A DNA stretch of 63,039 nt from positions 1 to 63,039 of the forward strand of contig JAACUG010000064.1 in assembly GCA_009993045.1 (NCBI GenBank). Reading direction: 5' to 3'. Every line of letters begins with the position of its first letter. The first letter of the stretch is position 1. Below the pieces are notes generated by a model. The model ran no database searches, had not been told where the DNA came from, and saw only the letters and a program-made list of their open reading frames with translations. Of the stretch, positions 26,622-36,122 are shown piece after piece. This stretch comes from Cyanobacteria bacterium CG_2015-22_32_23. Lineage in GTDB: Bacteria; Cyanobacteriota; Cyanobacteriia; Cyanobacteriales; Cyanobacteriaceae. Both the position numbers and the translations under genes were made by a program.

Positions 26622-27230
26622 TTAATTAGGAAAAGACTCAATAAATATATCTCTAGTCATGGGTTGTTCTACCATTAACCCTTCTTCCCCTAAAATATCT
26701 AAAGGTTTACCATCGACATTTATCCACACATTAACATTAGGATTAAGACTACTAGCAGTATAAACTATTTGTCCTAAACGTCCAATCATGGAAGCACTAC
26801 CGCCTCCTGTGGTAAATTCTGAGGATAAATCAATGTGAATGCCATCTTCTTTGACGGTTAAACTCATTAATTTGGTATTTTCAGGAATAGCGGAAGTTAA
26901 ATTATTACTATTAAAACCTGTTAATAATGTGTTAAAAGCAATAGTTAAAGATTCTTGAGGATTTTCAGTTTTATCTATGTTTATATCAACAGTATTAGGT
27001 ATAATTTTTAACTCCTCATTGAGTCCATATATTTCAATTTTTTGTTGATTATTATTACTATTATTATCAGGATTGGGTATAGTTTCTGTAGGTTTATTAT
27101 CTTGATTTTTTACCTCTAAATTATTATAAGCATACCAAGCTGTGATACTACCTAAAGCCAAAATAGTAGTTACTAAAGCCGCAATGGTTTTTGTCGATAA
27201 AAAGGAGTTTGAATTTTTATTTTCTTTCAT
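26622..27230 (-). CDS. GerMN-domain membrane-anchored protein
   Basis: The 202-residue protein has one N-terminal membrane helix (about 14-33, TIAALVTTILALGSITAWYA), an Asn-rich linker (40-62) and a GerMN domain (about 75-195). The domain shows SLTIAFNTLL, IHIDLSSEFTTGGGSASMIG, RLGQIVYTASSLNPNVNVWI and GLMVEQPMTRDIF. GerMN domains occur in spore-germination and cell-envelope proteins and probably bind cell-wall components. In cyanobacteria the role is unknown. It is followed at 54 bp by the phytase-like gene and preceded at 56 bp by the DUF2993 gene. Confidence 0.85.
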   Translation of the reverse strand: MKENKNSNSFLSTKTIAALVTTILALGSITAWYAYNNLEVKNQDNKPTETIPNPDNNSNNNQQKIEIYGLNEELKIIPNTVDINIDKTENPQESLTIAFNTLLTGFNSNNLTSAIPENTKLMSLTVKEDGIHIDLSSEFTTGGGSASMIGRLGQIVYTASSLNPNVNVWINVDGKPLDILGEEGLMVEQPMTRDIFIESFPN

Positions 27231-27285
27231 AGTTTTACAATTTTATTTGATAATTTTTTGTTTTTTTATAATTAATAATTTTGCA

Positions 27286-28077
27286 TTAATTTACCTTATC
27301 TAAATCAGGTTTTAGATGAACAAAACCAGCAATTTCTAATTTATCTTTATCGGTGTTTAATTGCAAAATTCTCATAGTAATACCAGATTTTTCTAAATTT
27401 CGTAAACTTAACTGAGTATTTATGTTATCAGCAAAACCTTGTAACAATTTAGATGACAGTTGTCTATTATTTAAAGTTCCTTGAAGGTCTTTAATTATAA
27501 GTGTATGACCTTTTTTTAACTCCATACTTAATTCTAAATGAACATTTAAGATTTCTTCTCCTCGGATAGGTAATTTTATTTTTGAGTCTAAAAAAATGCG
27601 GTTATTCGGCTGTAAATTAAATGCTAAATCTAATAATTCAAAATCTGATTGACTAGAATTTCCTGTAGATTTACTAATAATTGATTGCGCAGGAGGAGAC
27701 ATAATTATCTTGTTTAAATCATTTTCCGTCATCACCATACGCCAACCAATATTAACGGGAGATTTTAAGGCTTTTTGCCAATTATTCGCCGTAATTCCTT
27801 TAATTTCTCGTAAATTCAGTTTTAATCTATCTCCTTCTAACTCTAACAAATCCAATTTAAGATAAGGAGTTACTTGCCATTGCTTAAGACTCAGTTGAAT
27901 AGAATCAGTTTCTCCTTTCAGCAGTTGGTGAGTCGGAATGCTATTGACTCTTACATTAACCTCTTCAACACTTTCTGATTTATTACGAATAATTGAGGTT
28001 AAAGAATTATTAAGAACAAAACCGCTTACAGAGAACAGAGACATTATAATGGTAGTAAAGATAACAAAAATTTCCAT
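27286..28077 (-). CDS. DUF2993 (LmeA-like) secreted protein
   Basis: The 263-residue protein starts with a hydrophobic signal (IFVIFTTIIMSLFSVSGFVL). A DUF2993 domain follows, with VEEVNVRVNSIPTHQLLKGE, LRLDLLELEGD-like YLKLDLLELEGDRLKLN and the late beta strands DKDKLEIAGFVHLKP. In actinobacteria LmeA acts on lipoglycans in the periplasm; cyanobacterial members are uncharacterised. It heads the minus-strand run DUF2993, GerMN, phytase-like, cinA, phzF-like, whose gaps are 36-56 bp. Confidence 0.75.
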   Translation of the reverse strand: MEIFVIFTTIIMSLFSVSGFVLNNSLTSIIRNKSESVEEVNVRVNSIPTHQLLKGETDSIQLSLKQWQVTPYLKLDLLELEGDRLKLNLREIKGITANNWQKALKSPVNIGWRMVMTENDLNKIIMSPPAQSIISKSTGNSSQSDFELLDLAFNLQPNNRIFLDSKIKLPIRGEEILNVHLELSMELKKGHTLIIKDLQGTLNNRQLSSKLLQGFADNINTQLSLRNLEKSGITMRILQLNTDKDKLEIAGFVHLKPDLDKVN

Positions 28078-28315
28078 ATTTGATCAACTATTAAATTACT
28101 TAAAACTATATCTCAATCAACCTTATTAATTTTAATTCACATTATTTGAAGTTAAAAATATAAATTTTAGGTAAAAGTAAATTTTAAATAATAACTATTA
28201 TTCAATCTTAATTTAATTCAATTTTATAAGGAATAAAAATTTTTATAAATTAATATTTTCAATTATGAAGAGGAGGCTATTCTAACAAGATTTATTTAAT
28301 AAAAACTGTGTAATT

Positions 28316-30793
28316 ATGGATTTAATGGTTAAAGACAAAAAAGGTGTTAGAATATTGAACGAAAAAAAAAGTTCTTATGTAATTTATGCCGTTGATGATC
28401 AACGAATTAATTTAGATTTGATTACCGTTTTTCTGAGAAATAAAGGGTTTAAAGTTTTCACGGAAACAGACATTATTAAAGCAATAAAAGAAATAGATAC
28501 TATAAAACCTGATTTAATTTTATTAGATGTTTTAATGCCTGATTTAAGTGGGTTTGATGCTTGTAACTTATTAAAGTCTTTCCCTCGCACAAAAGATATT
28601 CCTATTATTTTTTTAACCTCTTTAGATGAAACGGCAGATAAGGTAAAAGGTTTAGAATTAGGTGCAGTAGATTACTTAACCAAACCTGTACAATTTTCTG
28701 AATTATTATCAAGAATTAATAGTTGTTTAAAAATCAGTCAATTAACTAAACATTTACGAGAAAAAAATAACCTTTTAGTTAAAGAAATTTATAAGAGAAA
28801 AAAAGCACAATTAGCTTTAAAAAATAGTGAAGACAGATTAAAAACTATTATTAATAATAATCTCAACGGCATGATTGTTATTGATTACGAAGGAAAAATT
28901 TTATTTCTCAATTCAGAAGCTGAAAAATTATTCAACCGTGAAAAGAATCAAATGTTGGGAGAAATTTTAGGAATACCCCTAGAATTTGATACAATTACTG
29001 AATTAGAAATACCACGTTTTTATGAAGAATTAATTACAGTTGAAATGAGAGCTGTACCTATTATTTGGAATGATAATAATGCCTTTTTAATTTCTTTTTT
29101 TGACATTACAGAACGTAAAAAAATGGAGGAAAAACTAAAAATATTATTCCAAGCATCCGAACAAAGTCCAGCATCAATTATCATAACAGATATTGAAGGA
29201 AATATCGAGTATGTTAATCCTAAATTTGAAGCAGTTTCAGGATATAAAGAAGAAGAAATAATCGGCAAAAATCCTCGTATTCTTAAATCAGGATATACAA
29301 GTGATAATGATTATAAAAATCTTTGGGAAACTTTAAAAAAAGGAAAAGAATGGCAAGGAGAATTTCATAACATCAAAAAAAATGGTGAATTATATTGGGA
29401 AAAAGCCTTAATTTCTCCTATTTTTAACTCTGCTGGTGTTATTACTCACTATATGGCAGTTAAAGAAGATATAACGGAAAAAAAACAACAAGATATTTTA
29501 TTACAATATCAAGCAAAATATGATCATTTAACAAAAATTCCTAACCGTAATTATGCGTTAGAAAAAGTTAATTATCTCTTAAATCAAGCTAGAGAAACCC
29601 AGAGTAATTTAGGATTAATGTTTCTCGATTTAGATCATTTTAAAGAAGTTAATGACAGTTTAGGCCATGATTTTGGAGATGAGTTACTTATTCAAGCCAC
29701 CGAGAGGATGAAAAAGGCTTTACGCAATACAGATTTATTGGCTAGATTAGGAGGAGATGAATTTTTAATTGCCATTCCTTGTATTGAAAAATTTAGTGAT
29801 TTAGAAGTTATTACCAAAAAAATTATTGATTTATTAAACTTACCTTTTGATATTTTTAATCATCAAGTATTTGTTTCTGCCAGTATCGGAATTACTGTTT
29901 TTCCTCATGATGGAAATAATTTAAAACAGCTAATTCGTAACGCAGATTTAGCTATGTATGAAGCGAAAAAAAATGGGCGTAATCAGTCTAAATTTTATCA
30001 GTATCAGATGAGTAAAATCGAGATTAATAAAACTAATATAGAAAAGAATTTTCATGAAGCATTAGCCAATAATGAATTTAAAATATTATATCAACCAGTT
30101 GTGGAGTTAAAAACCCAATTAATTAATAGTGCTGAGGCTTTAATTCGTTGGGAAAATAAAGATTTAGGTTTAATTTATCCTGAAAAATTTATCCCTCTTT
30201 TTGAAAATAATTCTCTGATTTTTACCTTAGAAAATTGGTTATTAAAATCTGTTATAGAAGATATAAAAACTTGGAAAGAAATCAAAAATATTCCCATTAG
30301 TCTTAATTTATCTGAATTTGAATTTGAAGATCAAAATATCATGAATAAATTAATTAATTCCATACCGAATAATCAACTTAAAAATAATAATATACAAATA
30401 GAAATAAAAGAAGATATGTTATTAGAAAGAAAACATTTATTAAACAGTATTTTTAAGGACATATCCGCTTTAAATATTGAGTTATGTTTAGATAATTTTG
30501 GTATTGGTTTTTCTTCTTTAACTAATCTACATAAATTTAGTTTTAATTCTTTAAAAATTGATCAATCTTTGATTCATAATTTAGAAAAAGATAAAAAAGC
30601 ACAAAAGTTAGTAAAATCTATTATTGCAGCAGCAAAAGTCTTAAATATTAAAACTATTGCTAAAGGAATAGAAGTTAAAGAACAATTAGATATTCTCAAT
30701 GAATTAGAATGTAATTATGGGCAAGGTTACTTTTTTTCTCAACCTTTATCAGCGGTTAATTTTGTACAATACATTTTAAAACAACAAAAATAA
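28316..30793 (+). CDS. Response regulator-PAS-PAS-GGDEF-EAL protein
   Basis: The 825-residue cyclic-di-GMP protein starts with a receiver domain (about 20-140; DD near 27-28, phosphoacceptor Asp71 in LILLDVLMPD, Lys123). Two PAS regions follow (about 171-265 and 271-390). The GGDEF domain (about 395-560) has GGDEF at 479-483 and the product-inhibition I-site RNTD at 470-473, so cyclase activity is likely. The EAL domain (about 575-825) keeps E607 in EALIRW, N664, E696 and K747. It has Asn727 where the second Asp of the DDFG motif belongs and Lys783 where the catalytic Glu of AEG-x-E belongs, so phosphodiesterase activity is doubtful. It is monocistronic. Confidence 0.95.
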   Translation: MDLMVKDKKGVRILNEKKSSYVIYAVDDQRINLDLITVFLRNKGFKVFTETDIIKAIKEIDTIKPDLILLDVLMPDLSGFDACNLLKSFPRTKDIPIIFLTSLDETADKVKGLELGAVDYLTKPVQFSELLSRINSCLKISQLTKHLREKNNLLVKEIYKRKKAQLALKNSEDRLKTIINNNLNGMIVIDYEGKILFLNSEAEKLFNREKNQMLGEILGIPLEFDTITELEIPRFYEELITVEMRAVPIIWNDNNAFLISFFDITERKKMEEKLKILFQASEQSPASIIITDIEGNIEYVNPKFEAVSGYKEEEIIGKNPRILKSGYTSDNDYKNLWETLKKGKEWQGEFHNIKKNGELYWEKALISPIFNSAGVITHYMAVKEDITEKKQQDILLQYQAKYDHLTKIPNRNYALEKVNYLLNQARETQSNLGLMFLDLDHFKEVNDSLGHDFGDELLIQATERMKKALRNTDLLARLGGDEFLIAIPCIEKFSDLEVITKKIIDLLNLPFDIFNHQVFVSASIGITVFPHDGNNLKQLIRNADLAMYEAKKNGRNQSKFYQYQMSKIEINKTNIEKNFHEALANNEFKILYQPVVELKTQLINSAEALIRWENKDLGLIYPEKFIPLFENNSLIFTLENWLLKSVIEDIKTWKEIKNIPISLNLSEFEFEDQNIMNKLINSIPNNQLKNNNIQIEIKEDMLLERKHLLNSIFKDISALNIELCLDNFGIGFSSLTNLHKFSFNSLKIDQSLIHNLEKDKKAQKLVKSIIAAAKVLNIKTIAKGIEVKEQLDILNELECNYGQGYFFSQPLSAVNFVQYILKQQK

Positions 30794-30801
30794 ATAAATG
30801 A

Positions 30802-31761
30802 TTATAAAGAATTAATAAGTCTTAAGATTAAAGTAGCAATAAAAAGCCATAATAAAAAACAAAATCTAGTTAACAATAATGCTTTTTGAATAATATTTTC
30901 ATCAATTTTATGAATAGATTTACCTAATAATGGTTTAAACTTTTTCTCCCCTTGATAAGTATTTTCTCCTCCTAATTGTACTCCTAAAATAACAGCATAA
31001 ATTCCCTCACTCCAGCCTGAATTAGGACTAGGATCTATAGTTGCATACTTTCGGCATTCATTAATTTTATTAATAACATCTCCTGAAATCACCCCAAGAG
31101 TTAAAACCGTTAAGCGACAAGGAAACCATGTTATGTAATCCTCTAATTTAGCACTAAACCAACCTATATCCTTAAAAGGTTCTTTTTTGTAACCTATCAT
31201 AGAGTCTAATGTACTTAATGCTTTATAGGCGATGGCAAAAGGCACACAACCAATAACAGGGATAAATACACCTAACAAAGCATAAAATAAAGGTGCGGTA
31301 ACGCCATCTATAGTATTTTCTGCCACAGTTTCTAAAATAGCGCGCAAAACCTCATCAGTCGATAAAATATCAGTGTCTCTACCCACATAAAAACTAAGAC
31401 GATAACGCGCAGTGAGTAAATCATCTTTTCTGAGATATTGTAAAACGTCTTCTGCCGCACACCGCAAACTTTTTCCAGCAAAACAACTAGCTAATAAAAT
31501 AACTTGTAAAATAATCCCTAAATAAATATTAATTTTGGTGGCAATATCAATTAATAACCAAGTCAAAGCGCCACTACCAAAAACTAAACCAACGCCAAGA
31601 ATAACTCCTGCAATTTTTCGTAGTAATTTATTATCAGTATTATTGACAATAAAATTAGTATAACTATTAATAATCCATCCCATTAATTGTACAGGATGAA
31701 TCCAACCCCAAGGATCACCAATTAAAAAATCTAAAATAGACGCAAAATAAACAATTAACAA
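30802..31761 (-). CDS. cbiB: Adenosylcobinamide-phosphate synthase
   Basis: CbiB (CobD) attaches the aminopropanol arm to adenosylcobyric acid in cobalamin synthesis. The 319-residue membrane protein has the signature start LDFLIGDPWGWIHPVQLMGW and then RYRLSFYVGRDTDILSTDEV. ETVAENTIDGVTAPLFYALL, ALSTLDSMIGYK, NSGWSEGIYAVILGVQLGG and several membrane helices follow. Other cobalamin genes are not adjacent; cbiC is 30 kb away. The stop lies 8 bp from the stop of the convergent GGDEF-EAL gene. Confidence 0.95.
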   Translation of the reverse strand: MLIVYFASILDFLIGDPWGWIHPVQLMGWIINSYTNFIVNNTDNKLLRKIAGVILGVGLVFGSGALTWLLIDIATKINIYLGIILQVILLASCFAGKSLRCAAEDVLQYLRKDDLLTARYRLSFYVGRDTDILSTDEVLRAILETVAENTIDGVTAPLFYALLGVFIPVIGCVPFAIAYKALSTLDSMIGYKKEPFKDIGWFSAKLEDYITWFPCRLTVLTLGVISGDVINKINECRKYATIDPSPNSGWSEGIYAVILGVQLGGENTYQGEKKFKPLLGKSIHKIDENIIQKALLLTRFCFLLWLFIATLILRLINSL

Positions 31762-31778
31762 TTCAATGAGAAATTAAT

Positions 31779-32222
31779 TTAAACAATAAAATTATTATCT
31801 TCACCATAAGAGGCTTGACGACTACGAGCATCATAATATAAATCAGCTAAAGTTATACTATAAATTGCCTCTTTTAACTTATTATTTAACTGTCGCCATA
31901 AACAAATTGTCACCCAATCTTCAGCTAAATCACTATCTTGATTATAATTAGGTAAAGGCTCAATTTTATCTCCTACCGCTACGAGAATATCCCCTAAAGA
32001 AATATCCTCTGGAGAAAAAGCTAATTGATAACCACCATGCGCACCTCTGACGGATTTGATTAATCCTGCTTGACGAATTTTGATTAATATTTTTTCCAAA
32101 TAAGGTGCAGGTAAATTTTGACGACTAGCAATAGTATTAACTGAAATAGGTAAATAATTAGGTTGAAGACTCAAATCTAATAATGCTTTAACCGCATAAT
32201 GCCCTTTTGTGGTTAATTTCAT
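31779..32222 (-). CDS. Rrf2 family transcriptional regulator
   Basis: The 147-residue protein has the Rrf2 winged-helix start MKLTTKGHYAVKALLDLSLQ and LPAPYLEKILIKIRQAGLIK, then SVRGAHGGYQLAFSPEDISL. IscR-type members carry three Cys that hold a 2Fe-2S cluster. Only one Cys (in TICLWRQLN) is visible in the matching region, so it may sense by another means. It is encoded 17 bp upstream of cbiB on the same strand. Confidence 0.92.
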   Translation of the reverse strand: MKLTTKGHYAVKALLDLSLQPNYLPISVNTIASRQNLPAPYLEKILIKIRQAGLIKSVRGAHGGYQLAFSPEDISLGDILVAVGDKIEPLPNYNQDSDLAEDWVTICLWRQLNNKLKEAIYSITLADLYYDARSRQASYGEDNNFIV

Positions 32223-32441
32223 GAATTTATTATAGCTTTTGTGGGTATCTACTGACGGTAAGAATCTTTAAATAATTAACAAATAATAATTATCAATTCC
32301 TCATTTCTTTAAGATTAAGTTTAGTAAAAAAAGTTAAATTTTGCTATATTAGTATATGATAGTTGATGAACAAAAATTTAAAAACTATTTAGGCTATTAA
32401 TTTAAAATAGTTTGTTTGAAATTTAGTAAAATAAAAAATAA

Positions 32442-32813
32442 ATGGCAAGTAAAAAACAACAACCCTTAATCGGAAAAGACTTACTCAAAACCGTAAAAAA
32501 ATTAGGTAACGCATCTCGAGAAGAAAAAGCCATTGAATGTGGTTATTATACTCTTGGAGATAATGGACAAAAAAGAGTTAGTATGGTTAAATTTCTCAAT
32601 GCTTTAATTGAAGCCGAAGGAATTAGTCTTGATAACGAAACTTCTATGGATAGTAAAAAAAGAGGCAGAAGCGCTAATTATCGCATTAATGTACAATCTA
32701 ATGGTAATTTGTCCATTGGTAAAGCCTATACCGATAAAATGGGTTTAAAACCGGGGGATGAATTTGAGGTTGTTTTAGGCAGAAAAAATATTCATCTTAA
32801 ACAAGTAGAGTAG
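32442..32813 (+). CDS. Cyanobacterial AbrB-like transcriptional regulator
   Basis: The 123-residue protein matches cyAbrB regulators: PLIGKDLLKTVKKLGNASRE, IECGYYTL, KFLNALIEAEGISL and a basic spacer. The C-terminal DNA-binding AbrB-type fold follows with RSANYRINVQSNGNLSIGKA, MGLKPGDEFEVVLGRKNIHL. In Synechocystis the two paralogues control carbon uptake, nitrogen and hydrogenase genes. I cannot say which paralogue this is. It is monocistronic. Confidence 0.92.
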   Translation: MASKKQQPLIGKDLLKTVKKLGNASREEKAIECGYYTLGDNGQKRVSMVKFLNALIEAEGISLDNETSMDSKKRGRSANYRINVQSNGNLSIGKAYTDKMGLKPGDEFEVVLGRKNIHLKQVE

Positions 32814-33085
32814 AGGATAGTTAATTAAAAATTTTATGGCGAGATATAAAAAATAAATATCGGCAAAATATAAGTAGAAGCGTTAATTTTACGTTTCTCT
32901 AAATCTTAAACTAACACCAATTTATTTTTAAATATTCTCCCATAGATAATAGATAATTCTATAATTATTTCTACCATCTATAACCTCTAAACTTTCCTTT
33001 CTTCTCCATTTTATCTTAAGTGTTAAACTCAGGGCAAAATCTTAGTATAATAAGAGAGAAAAATCATCAAAAATAAAAGCTCATA

Positions 33086-34624
33086 ATGACAGGTTTAGCC
33101 TTATTAAGTGTATCGGATAAAACAGGAATAGTAGAATTAGCCAAAATTTTAGTTACAGAATTTAAGTTTCAAATTGTTAGTAGCGGTGGCACAGCAAAAA
33201 CTTTACAATCCGCTGGTATTCCCGTTACTAAAGTTAGTGATTATACTCAATCCCCTGAAATTTTAGGAGGAAGAGTTAAAACTTTACATCCTCGTATTCA
33301 TGGGGGTATCTTAGCAAGATTAGAATTAGAATCCCATCAACAAGATTTAACTGCTAACGAAATTCAACCTTTTGATTTAGTCGCCGTTAATTTATATCCC
33401 TTTGAAAAAACTATCGCTCAAGAAAATTGTACTATAGAAGATGCCATAGAGCAAATAGACATCGGAGGGCCTGCTATGGTGAGAGGGAGTGCGAAAAACT
33501 ATGCTCATGTCACTATTTTAACTAATCCTGCTCGTTATGATGATTATTTGACCCAATTACGAGAAAATCAAGGAAAAACTACCCTCGAATTCCGTCAAGC
33601 CAGAGCCATTGAAGCCTTTGCAATGACAGCAAGTTACGATCAAGCTATTTGTCGTTATTTCGCCCACATTAACCCTGAATCTGCCGATTATTATGGCATT
33701 GGAGGAGAAAAAATAGCTACTTTACGTTACGGCGAAAATCCTCATCAAAAAGCCAGTTGGTATCAAAACGGAAGGGAAGCTAAAGGTTGGGCATCGGCGA
33801 ATCAATTACAGGGTAAAGAGTTAAGCTATAATAACTTAGTTGATATGGAAGCCGCTAGAAGAATTATTGCTGAATTTCCCAGTAATGAACCTGCTGCGGT
33901 AATTCTTAAGCACACAAATCCTTGCGGTGTAGCCGTGGGTGACACTCTTTTTGAGGCGTATCAAAAGGCTTATAATGCTGATTCAGTGTCAGCTTTTGGT
34001 GGTATTGTGGCGTTAAATCAACCCCTCGATGCGCCGACAGCTCAAGCCATGAGTAAAATATTTTTAGAGTGTATTGTTGCCCCTGATATTACCGAAGAAG
34101 CCGCATCTATTTTAGCCAAAAAATCTAACCTTCGAGTATTGTTGTTATCCGATTTTAACTCCACTACTCAGGATAATATTAAAGCCATCGCTGGAGGATT
34201 TTTAATTCAAGAAAACGATTTAGCCTTAGAATTACCCGAAACATGGCAAATTGTCACAGAGAAACAACCCACAGAAACACAGTTACAAGAATTATTATTT
34301 GCATGGAAAATCGTTAAACACGTCAAATCTAATGCCATCGTCATCAGTAAAGATCGTACTACTCTTGGCATAGGGGCAGGACAAATGAACCGAGTCGGCT
34401 CAGTAAAAATTGCCTTAGAACAAGCAAAAGAGCATTCTCATGGTGCATTTTTAGCTAGTGATGCGTTTTTTCCTTTTGATGATTCCGTTCGCACTGCTGC
34501 TGAAGCAGGTATCTGTAGTATCATTCAGCCAGGAGGCTCAATCCGTGATGAGGATTCTATCAAAGCCGCTAATGAATTAGGTTTAGTGATGGTATTTACT
34601 GGAGTACGTCATTTCTTACATTAA
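33086..34624 (+). CDS. purH: Bifunctional AICAR transformylase / IMP cyclohydrolase
   Basis: PurH carries out the last two steps of IMP synthesis. The 512-residue protein has an N-terminal cyclohydrolase domain (LLSVSDKTGIVELAKIL, GGRVKTLHPRIHGGILARL, IDIGGPAMVRGSAKN). The C-terminal transformylase domain shows LRYGENPHQKASWY, VILKHTNPCGVAVGD with the catalytic Lys-His, SDAFFPFDDSVRTAAEAGIC and the ending GVRHFLH. The length is standard. pyrF follows 109 bp downstream after a palindrome. Confidence 0.98.
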   Translation: MTGLALLSVSDKTGIVELAKILVTEFKFQIVSSGGTAKTLQSAGIPVTKVSDYTQSPEILGGRVKTLHPRIHGGILARLELESHQQDLTANEIQPFDLVAVNLYPFEKTIAQENCTIEDAIEQIDIGGPAMVRGSAKNYAHVTILTNPARYDDYLTQLRENQGKTTLEFRQARAIEAFAMTASYDQAICRYFAHINPESADYYGIGGEKIATLRYGENPHQKASWYQNGREAKGWASANQLQGKELSYNNLVDMEAARRIIAEFPSNEPAAVILKHTNPCGVAVGDTLFEAYQKAYNADSVSAFGGIVALNQPLDAPTAQAMSKIFLECIVAPDITEEAASILAKKSNLRVLLLSDFNSTTQDNIKAIAGGFLIQENDLALELPETWQIVTEKQPTETQLQELLFAWKIVKHVKSNAIVISKDRTTLGIGAGQMNRVGSVKIALEQAKEHSHGAFLASDAFFPFDDSVRTAAEAGICSIIQPGGSIRDEDSIKAANELGLVMVFTGVRHFLH

Positions 34625-34641
34625 TTGATTTTACCTCTAAA

Positions 34642-34657
34642 TCCCCAACTATGGGGA
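34642..34657. repeat. Short palindrome of the TCCCCAA...TTGGGGA repeat family
   Basis: The hairpin TCCCCAACTATGGGGA lies in the purH-pyrF gap. With its flanks (cctctaaa before, cttttattt after) it matches the core of the tandem repeats in the gene at 43858-47580 (cccctaaatccccaagtttggggactt). The T-rich 3' side could also act as a weak terminator for purH. Confidence 0.65.
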
Positions 34658-34733
34658 CTTTTATTTCCATTTATTTATAGAGAAAGTGCGATCGCACAAT
34701 TTAAAATAACAAATTATAACATTAAATATTACT

Positions 34734-35432
34734 ATGGATCAAGATAAAATTATTGTACCTCTGGATGTCCCTGATTTAGATTCCGCCATGGCATTAATCA
34801 AATTATTACCAGAAGTGAGTTTTTGGAAAGTGGGATTAGAATTATTTGTAGCCACAGGTGCAGATATACTCAAATTTTTAAAAGACGAAAACAAACGGAT
34901 ATTTCTGGATTTGAAATTTCATGACATCCCCAACACCGTTAAAAGTGCCACCCAATCAGCATTAAAACATCAAGTTGACTTATTAACTATTCATGCCACC
35001 GCAGGTAGAGAAGCCTTAACCGCCGCCTCTGAAGTCGTAAAAAATAGTGAGGATACCCGTCTCAAATTGTTAGCCATTAGTGTTTTAACCAGCATTAATA
35101 GCCGACAATTAGCGTTTGACCTCAAAATTCCCCTAGAATTACCTGAATATGCCTTAAATAACGCCCTAATGGCGAAAGAGTGTGGCATTCATGGTGCTGT
35201 GTGTTCTCCCCATGAAGCACAAAAATTGAAAGAAGTATGCGGACAAGATTTCTTATTAGTATGTCCTGGAGTCCGTCCTTCATGGGCTATAGCAGGAGAT
35301 CAACAACGAATTATGACTCCAAAAAAAGCATTACAACAAGGTGCTGATTATCTTGTCATCGGTCGTCCTATTACCCAAGCACAAAATCCTCCCGAAGCAT
35401 GGAGTAAAATTATAAAGGAAATTGAGAATTAA
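34734..35432 (+). CDS. pyrF: Orotidine 5'-phosphate decarboxylase
   Basis: PyrF converts OMP to UMP, the last step of pyrimidine nucleotide synthesis. The 232-residue protein has [20 protein letters not shown] and the catalytic motif [17 protein letters not shown] (the Asp-Lys-x-x-Asp constellation). [32 protein letters not shown] and [14 protein letters not shown] follow. A HIP1 site lies in the leader (34688-34695). Confidence 0.97.
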   Translation: MDQDKIIVPLDVPDLDSAMALIKLLPEVSFWKVGLELFVATGADILKFLKDENKRIFLDLKFHDIPNTVKSATQSALKHQVDLLTIHATAGREALTAASEVVKNSEDTRLKLLAISVLTSINSRQLAFDLKIPLELPEYALNNALMAKECGIHGAVCSPHEAQKLKEVCGQDFLLVCPGVRPSWAIAGDQQRIMTPKKALQQGADYLVIGRPITQAQNPPEAWSKIIKEIEN

Positions 35433-35454
35433 GTATTTTCAAATATTAAAAATT

Positions 35455-36045
35455 ATGAAGATAAGGTACTATTTCTCTAAATATTTATTGTCAGTCTTGA
35501 CTATATTTAATAGCTTATTTTTATCCTGTTATTATGCCCAAAATGTTTTAGCCGAAAATGTTATTAATCCTCAAAAATGTCCTGATAATTTAGAAAATTT
35601 AGGGGATTTATTAGTTAAAGATTTAGCAGATTATGGTAATCGAGTTATCCAGCGAAATCGTATTTTTTCTCATGATTTAGAGTTTTTTCCTATCTATATA
35701 ATTACAGTAGGCAAAACAGATTTAGAACCTTTATCGTTAAAACAAACTCAGTATAAAAGTCCCATCAAATTACAAGAGGAAGAGCAAGTTAAACAGATTT
35801 TTTTTACAACATTGGAAAGGCAATATTCAAGCAATAATCGTATTATTGAAACCCAAAATTTTCACTGGTTATTATTAACAAAAACTCCTCAAGGATGGAG
35901 AATGATTATGTTATTAACTAAATTGGGTTATCCTCATGATAGTCAAAACTTTATTTCATCTCCTCCTCGTGATAGTAGTAATGGCATAATTGCACAGAGT
36001 GTAAAACTTTGGTTAAGAGATTGTCAACAATTTTCTAATAATTAA
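35455..36045 (+). CDS. Secreted protein of unknown function
   Basis: I start at ATG 35455, which gives a signal peptide (YYFSKYLLSVLTIFNSLFLS, then CYYAQNVLA). The frame also opens at 35422, overlapping pyrF. The mature part of about 165 residues has four Cys including CPDNLENLGD near the start and LRDCQQFSNN at the end. It also has a hydrophobic beta strand pair NFHWLLLTKTPQGWRMIMLL. I do not recognise a domain, though similar cyanobacterial periplasmic proteins occur. It lies 22 bp after pyrF and 77 bp before gatA. Confidence 0.7.
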   Translation: MKIRYYFSKYLLSVLTIFNSLFLSCYYAQNVLAENVINPQKCPDNLENLGDLLVKDLADYGNRVIQRNRIFSHDLEFFPIYIITVGKTDLEPLSLKQTQYKSPIKLQEEEQVKQIFFTTLERQYSSNNRIIETQNFHWLLLTKTPQGWRMIMLLTKLGYPHDSQNFISSPPRDSSNGIIAQSVKLWLRDCQQFSNN

Positions 36046-36122
36046 TCCATAAAACGATGACAATACTGCCCTAATCATTGAATAATAGATATTAATAATT
36101 TAAAGTATCAAGTAATTAATTC

